The notes beneath the pieces are model-generated. The model saw nothing but the letters and a program-made list of their open reading frames with translations, ran no database searches and was not told where the DNA came from. A DNA stretch of 64,000 nt from Hygrophila difformis (Eukaryota; Streptophyta; Magnoliopsida; Lamiales; Acanthaceae). Position numbers and translations under genes: made by a program. The stretch's first letter is position 1, and every line of letters begins with the position of its first letter. Below are positions 58,126-64,000 of the stretch, piece after piece. The stretch covers positions 16,542,428 through 16,606,427 of the forward strand of contig JAOANR010000004.1 of the NCBI GenBank assembly GCA_030278955.1, in the 5' to 3' direction.

Positions 58126-58900
58126 GTTCTTTATATTTTTTATTCTATCTATTTCTTATATAAATATAAAAAAATTAAAGAAAAAAATAGAAGGAATTTC
58201 ATTATATTGAAAATATTTAATTTAAATTAATTCCAAAAATTATATTCTTTTTTATTATTATTTTAATATTAAATGGTAATACTAATACTAATACCATTGT
58301 CATGATTAGTGATATACATTTTTATTATAAATTAATATTGAATTCTAAATAAATTATAAATAATAATTTTGTACTATTTATAACTTATAATTAATACATT
58401 TGAATAAAAAAATTTAAATTGATCTAATTTAAATTCATTAAAACATTATAGTGCATGTAATTATTACTATCTCATTACTTAGATAGAGTATTATAATCAA
58501 GAGGTAATGAATACCATTTCCACATTTGGGCCATGATAAAATCAATTTCCAATTTTAGGCTATTATAAACCATCTTTGACCAAAATTAAGGCCATTTAGA
58601 CTATTTTGACTTTTTCAAACTTCAATTAACCCTACCAACTTTTGCTTTATTATATTTTGACCCCGGATTTTAGTTTCTTCATTACCTTTAGTCCAATAAC
58701 AGCCCATCATGCTTCCGATAATAAAATTAAGCACTAAACTCCATACCTTGGGTTTGACCGCCTTACTGTCGGGTTTCTCAAGCTCCGGGATTTTACGGAC
58801 TTCTTCCAACCACGCAGTCGCGACCGATGGAAACAACACAAATATTAACTACAGCAGCAAACAACACTAAACTCCATACCTTGGGTTTGACCGCCTTGTG
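58126..58900. other. AT-rich DNA and a fragment of the foldback MULE family
   Basis: 58,126-58,500 is AT-rich with nothing recognisable. From about 58,615 to 58,840 it matches one arm and loop edge of the element at 41,027, including the GGGTTTGACCGCC block and GGGATTTTACGGACT. The 33-bp block ACTAAACTCCATACCTTGGG, running on to CCGCCTT, occurs twice (58,734 and 58,866). Confidence 0.55.
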
Positions 58901-61460
58901 ATAATAGCCAAAATTGTCCATTATTTCCAATCCATTTCCGTGTCTGAGACGGACATTTTGATCGTATTCCCATCTTATTTCAATAAGAAAGCAGTTGAAT
59001 TAGACAGATTAATCCAAGTTTGTAAGAAAAATAAGCGGGTAACGAAAGACACAAAAATATGCAATTTTAATTGTATTTGTGTTAGAAAAATCCAAAAACA
59101 TGAAAAAAGGAAAAAGAAAAGAAAAAGGAATGAAAAGATGGGCAAAAGAATAAAATAGCCCACAAAAATAAAAAAGATGGGAAAAAGAATGAAAATCCCA
59201 CAAACTGAAATTTTGGTTAAGTGTTGAAGATCAATTCGGTCTATACGCAATTCGGCCTAAACCGAATTGCTCATTAGACCGAATTGCTGAAGAGAAAAGG
59301 AAGAAAAATAGACAAGTGTTGAAGAAGAGAAGCAGAACAACCAATTCGGTCTGTGGCAATTCGGTCTAAACCAAATTGACCTCTAGACCGAATTGCACTA
59401 TGGAAAGAAGAAGATTCTGAACATGAAGAAAAGAAGGAATTCTGTCTATACGCAATTCGACCTAAATCGAATTGATTGCATAGACCGAATTTCCTCAAAG
59501 CAAGGAAGCCAAGCAGGAGCCATCATCAATTCGAAAAGGCCAATTCGGTCTACACATAGACCGAATTGATGGATGAATACCACATTCCAGCTCAAGATCA
59601 AGAAGGAAGACCTCATGCAATTCGAATTGCATCAATTCGATCTAAACCGAATTGCATGAGGAGACCGAATCACATTCAAAATGCATCCAATTGAAGCTGT
59701 GAGCACGTGAGAAATGCATGGCACTGTTGATGGGCCCTGATGGGCCTAGGGTTTCGGGAAGAAGTATAAAAACTGACCTTCCTCAACACAATAAGAAGAT
59801 TTACACACTTTGACATTCTGCTGGGAGACAAAAAGAAGGAGCAGAAGGTGTTCTCCACCCCTTAAGGGTTAGGTAGGTAGTTTAGTTTAGTTAGTTTATT
59901 TTCAAGCTTGTAGTCTAGTTTTAATGCTTTGATCTTAGTTTATTTTTGTAGAAGCTTGTTACTACCTTTAGTGTAGCCATTTCCATACACTTTAAATGCT
60001 TTGTAGTTAGAATACACACTACCTTCAAGTTAATGATGGTTTTAGGGTTATTTATTTGCTTTCAAGTGCTAATACAAGAAAAGATCCAGAAATAGGTTTC
60101 TATTTCATGTCTTTGGTACTCCTTTAATGCTTTCATTAGCAATAAATATTAGAATGTTTGTTTGTTTCAACTAGGTTACATTTATTATGTTCTAGTTGAC
60201 TTACATTCTCAATAAATGCATGTTTAGTGGGTTTTTGGTTTGTTTTTATACTTTAGTGCTTCAAATGAGTGTTATTAGGTTTTAGATAATTTTAGGGTTG
60301 TTAGAATTTGTTTTATATCTTATGCTGCTGTTTTTCTCATCTTTATTTTAGCTTATTGTTGCCTTAGATGATTTAGGTGTTCTTATTTTTATGCATGTAG
60401 TTCTTAGATTTTTAGATGTTTCAGGTTCTTTAATCTTTGATGTCTTGTTTGTAGAGTTAAGGTTTCATTCATGCCAATACCTGCTGGACACGTATTCTAC
60501 TATGCTATTTTCCTTAAATTGCTCCTAGTGTGGCTGTGAGGTGACACTGATGTGAAATGAAGGATTAGGTAAATCTCATCCATCATAGACCACACAGTGT
60601 AAACCAAACCTGTACTTGTGAGCACAAAAATACACTTATGTGGAAAATGACATGCAATTCGATTTGAGGCAATTCGGTCTAAACCGAATTGCCCATGAGA
60701 ATGGAATTGCATGGCAAAAATATTTGTTGAATGCCTTATTTAAAAATCTATATTTAATTCGGTCTAAGCAATTCGGTCTAAACCGAATTGCCCATGAGGC
60801 TGAATTATATAGCAAAAATTGATTTCATATGGAGTACAAGCAATTCGGTCTGTGCGAATTCGGTTTAGACCAAATTACTTCCATAGACCGAATTAGCCTT
60901 GTTCACCATATTGTATGCATTCCATCACCTCATGCCTTAGCTTATTTTTCTGTGTTCTACCAATTCGAATTGCCAATTCGGTTTAGACCGAATTAATTTG
61001 GCAATTCGAATTACCCTCATTTTGGGGTAAATGCCTTGTTCAAATTTGAGTAAAGGAATGACTCCATCCATTCGAATTGTCCAATTCGGTTTAGACCGAA
61101 TTGCTTCGATAATTCGAATTAGATGATGTTTCACATCTTTGCAAGGATTAATTGGGTAAGGTATTACTTCATCCCTCATGCATCCTCAATTCGGTCTATT
61201 TTGCACCTTACCTAGTATACCGAATTGCTTTCTTCCTTCTATTTTAAAACTCCAAAAATATTTTACCTTTCTGAGTTGTGTAAGTTGCATGGGTTTAATG
61301 GGCTTAGGCCCACTATATCTAATTTAATCCATTACACATCTCAATTCATTAGTGTTTCCATTGTTGTGTGATTAACACCCACACAATACCATAAATATTT
61401 TGTTAATTTCATCTTTTCTGTTTATTGTGTGTATGAATGGGTAATAAGGAATATCATAGA
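58898..61460 (+). mobile_element. Possible long LTR carrying a nested-palindrome array
   Basis: The segment starts TGTGATAATAGCC directly after a fragment of the foldback family. It has a TATA-like box (GTATAAAAAC, about 59,763-59,772) in its first third, and ends shortly before TTGGCGAAAAGGTCCC, which could be a primer-binding site. These features would fit a gypsy-type LTR with U3 ending near 59,790. No second LTR or coding domain lies in the window, so this remains a hypothesis. Confidence 0.3.
59232..61227. repeat. Eleven nested palindromes built on AATTCGGTCTAAACCGAATT
   Basis: Units lie at about 59,232-59,286, 59,342-59,395, 59,437-59,491, 59,540-59,568, 59,617-59,670, 60,653-60,710, 60,755-60,806, 60,841-60,894, 60,961-61,012, 61,069-61,120 and 61,187-61,227. 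Most have an inner near-perfect palindrome (core AATTCGGTYTARACCGAATT) enclosed by outer arms such as CAATTCGGTCTAT...ATAGACCGAATTG, with unit lengths of about 52-55 bp. Spacers are unrelated to one another. The gap 59,671-60,652 contains none. Confidence 0.9.
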
Positions 61461-61467
61461 TCAATGT

Positions 61468-61606
61468 TGGCGAAAAGGTCCCTTCACCGGGATAACGATT
61501 AGCTCGTCTTCTGTGTGTTAATTATTACTCGTTATTTTGCATGATCTGATTAGTGGTTGGTGGAAGCTACGGCGAAAAGGTCCCTTCACGGGGATAACGA
61601 TTAGTC
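61468..61606 (+). repeat. Direct repeat of GGCGAAAAGGTCCCTTCAC
   Basis: A 34-bp block beginning GGCGAAAAGGTCCCTTCAC and ending GGGATAACGATTAG occurs at about 61,471 and again at about 61,571, with one base difference and 100 bp spacing. The first copy could include a retrotransposon primer-binding site. The rest of 61,228-61,756 shows nothing recognisable. Confidence 0.6.
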
Positions 61607-61756
61607 ACTCAGCCAACTCCTAATAATTAGATACAGTTTTCTTTTCTTTATCTTAATTTCAAACCTGAATCTAGAACTGTAGTAATGTTAGATGATATAT
61701 GCCAATGTTATCTAATAATTATTGCAGTAATAGAACATGTGGGTTTTCATCCAAAT

Positions 61757-64000
61757 TGTAACACCCCGGATTTGATAACCCAGGCCGGGATGTCACCGCC
61801 ACATCTCCCTAGCAAGACACGGCTTCCCGAGCTCACTAAGGAAATGCAAGGCTTGTGGGTACGTAAAAGATTTAAAACATTTCAAGATTTAGTCCGGAAA
61901 TTTATAATACTTAATTCAAAATACGATAGTAATAATCATCATGCGCGAAAGTAATCACGGCCAACATGGCCAAATCCTCGGGTTTAACAGACCCGGTAAA
62001 AACCGTACGATGCAGAATTTAAAATGTCCATAATGGTTTCCCCCAAGTGCATATGCATGCGTCACTCGACATACTCTGTAAAAGAAAAATGGCAACGGTT
62101 TATCAGTATAAAAATATACCGAGTAAGTTAATCCCTAACTAACAATTTAAGGGGTTACATGTGTTTAAATCCAAAGATTCACTTGTCATGCATTACTTTA
62201 AAAATCCATATTTTATTCGCAGCGGAAAACATGATTAATTTATCCAAGACGAAAATGCATAATTTTAAAGACTTAATTTAAGAGCGGAATTTAAAAGCAT
62301 AATTAATGACGTAATTTAAATGCGTAATTTAAAAAAAAATATGGTAAATAAGATTTAAGCGTAATTAACACTCACACAAGTCTTTTATAATTTATCCCGC
62401 AAACTAAGAAGAGGACACCATACCGGGAGATCACTAACGAGGCAATCTCAACATAGGACCACTAACGAGGCAGTCCACAACAATGGGAGACCACTAACAA
62501 GGCAGTCTCAAAAGATAGTAGGACCACTAACGAGGCGATCCAAAACACAGCGCGCGAGATCACTAACGAGGCAATCTCAGATAGTAAGGAGACCACTAAC
62601 GAGGCAGTCTCAAAGATAATGATTAGCATGAAGATCGGCTCAGCCTAGTGAACGGGATTTTTCGAAAGTTCATATTTCAAGTGATCAAAAGATTCGATAT
62701 CGCGTTTCATAGTTCGTGTTTTCTCAAGTTCGAAAAATCCGATTCGACGCAGTTTACGCCTTTCTTAATTAAAAATTCATTTTTACACCAAAAATTCTGA
62801 AATTTACACAGTAGCTCAAAAACACACACACGAACAACTTTCATGTTTTACGTTTTTGGAAATAAGGTCTCGAAGTGAGTCAAAATTCGAGTTCTTTACA
62901 AAAGGTAATTTCTGTCTCAAAAACTGATTTCGTCACAGGTTCGTGCGACGCCGATTAAAAATTCGTTTCAAAGCCAATTGATCCGAAATTTTTACAGGAG
63001 ATACACAACACATTAATGAACAACTTTCATGTTTTAAGAATTTGGAAATAATGAATTTTAGATGCTCAAAAATCGACCACAACACACTGTTCATGCGCGG
63101 ACTCCAAAGGGGTTTTAAAACAGTTCTGAAATTCGACCAATTTGACATACCAAATGAACTCCAAAATCCATGAAATTTTATATGCATAATCTAGACACAT
63201 TTATCTACAACTTTTGTTTAGAAATGCAATGTTGAATCATTCTAAAAACGGGTGAAAAATATGCATCAAGTCGAGTAATTAAATCTGTCAACAGTTTCAA
63301 ACGTTCGGTTTGTCACAGAACATTTACGGCGGGATTTGGGATAGAAAATCTTAATGTCAATGGCTGAAATTTGGACACAAGTTAGATTAAAGTGTTAGGA
63401 ACAAAATCTATGTTGTAAAGTTTTCCGTTTGAGTTCCCGAAGGTTGAGTTTTAGGCGAGTTTTTGAAATTGGACGAAAATAGGGTTTTTGAAAATCGATT
63501 TTTGTTACGGGTCTAGATCTCGAGTTTTAAACAACAATAAACCACAAAAATTTGTGAGTAAGGTCTTAACTTACTTAGTTAGAGATTTGAGTCGCTGGAA
63601 TGGGTTTCCGGACGTCCTAGGGTTGCGACGAACGGCCAACTTCTCCGATCGCTTTTTGTTCATTTTCCGACGTGAAATCGTAGTAAAGGAAAAGGGTTAG
63701 AATCCGAGTTTCTAAGTTGTATGGACGAACTAAAACATTATACCATAGCTTACCAAGAGTCTAGAAGGCAGGTCTTAGTTCCTTTCGCCTCGTCGTCGCC
63801 GGAAAGTGGATTCGAAGGGATTTTGAACTTGGAGAGAAAGAATGGAGGGGAGGCTTGAGTGTTTCTGTAGGTTATGGGGATTTGGACGCCCCATTACCGT
63901 CCTATAGCCTTCCCTAAGACTGGGATTCGGTTGCCATGGTTAGGGGTGTTGTTTTTGGCAAGAAAATCGCCATGGAAGGAAAGTTTACACTTTCAGCACC
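61757..64000 (-). mobile_element. Gypsy LTR (partial, runs off the window)
   Basis: It begins TGTAACACCCCGG, then ATTTGATAACCCAGGCCGGG, as in the solo LTR at 32,149. It continues with shared blocks such as CCCCCAAGTGCATATGCATG, and the later AAAATTCTGAAATTT and CTACAACTTTTG words. No GGGTATTACA end is reached by 64,000. It may be a solo LTR or the 3' LTR of an element extending beyond the window. Short open frames inside are not supported as genes. Confidence 0.82.
62415..62615 (+). repeat. Minisatellite GACCACTAACGAGGCAGTCT in the gypsy LTR
   Basis: Six units of about 30-36 bp contain GA(T/C)CACTAACGAGGCAATCT or close variants, alternating between GGAGACC- and AGGACC-type starts. The array occupies the position where the solo LTR at 32,149 and the longer LTRs carry their own diverged sequence (near 32,770-33,010). 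Confidence 0.8.

Noticed and set aside
59232..61227. CRISPR array
   Set aside because: The units are nested palindromes with irregular spacing in a plant genome, and no cas genes are present.
62415..62615. CRISPR-like array of regular repeats
   Set aside because: Repeats are imperfect and contiguous with very short, similar spacers inside a gypsy LTR; it is a minisatellite.

Overview
This is nuclear DNA from a flowering plant, most likely a eudicot. The evidence is GT-AG introns inside recognisable plant genes (CYP90A/CPD, HMGB1, ICME), Ty1/copia and Ty3/gypsy LTR elements, a Cassandra 5S-bearing LTR, tRNA-derived SINEs, Stowaway MITEs, Helitrons, and an AT-rich background. The species cannot be fixed from the sequence. 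I see no clearly intact host gene. The window is almost entirely transposable elements nested in one another, carrying broken or truncated copies of host genes.

Layout. 1-6.8 kb: AT-rich accessory DNA with a 9-bp-TSD foldback MITE, a SINE with a perfect TSD, and several small tandem repeats. 6.86-8.21 kb: the last five exons of a CYP90A (CPD) brassinosteroid P450, in frame to the natural stop, with no upstream exons. 8.8-12.5 kb: palindromic MITEs, one split by an insertion with a 9-bp TSD, and a 1.46-kb hAT-like element holding a CACTA-like end. 12.76-34.84 kb: one Ty1/copia retrotransposon (minus strand, TSD CATAT, 317-bp LTRs) blown apart by three later insertions. Two are Helitrons, placed 5' end to 5' end in its TA-rich leader (about 17,235-25,140 and 25,187-31,494). 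The third is a 2,455-bp solo gypsy LTR (TSD GTTTA) inside its 5' LTR. Helitron 1 carries a disrupted ICME-like fragment. Helitron 2 carries an HMGB1 copy with a premature stop, a PHD-finger (IDM1-like) exon and unrecognised exons. 34.86-39.02 kb: a gag-only LTR element (TSD CAGAC) beside the copia element.

39.5-42.8 kb: SINEs, a hAT MITE inside a SINE, Stowaway MITEs, and a 1.2-kb long-TIR foldback element inside a Stowaway. 43.4-52.1 kb: a gag-only gypsy element (TSD ATAAG) with LTRs of about 2.95 kb that contain a fossil inner LTR edge and polypurine tract. 52.5-57.2 kb: a third Helitron (3' end clear, 5' end inferred) holding a Cassandra solo LTR and a foldback element, whose core is a SINE split by a LINE. 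57.3-58.1 kb: a LINE insertion with a 21-bp TSD and two poly(A) tails. 59.2-61.2 kb: eleven nested palindromes built on one core motif. 61.76 kb to the end: the start of another gypsy LTR with its own minisatellite.

How the parts relate. The coding pieces do not form a pathway; they are linked by transposition. Target-site duplications give a partly ordered history: the copia element inserted first, then the Helitrons and the solo LTR entered it. The gag-only element at 34.9 kb has much more similar LTRs than the copia element, so it is probably younger. The main biological story is Helitron capture of host exons, and a gypsy family that seems to have moved its LTR boundary outward.
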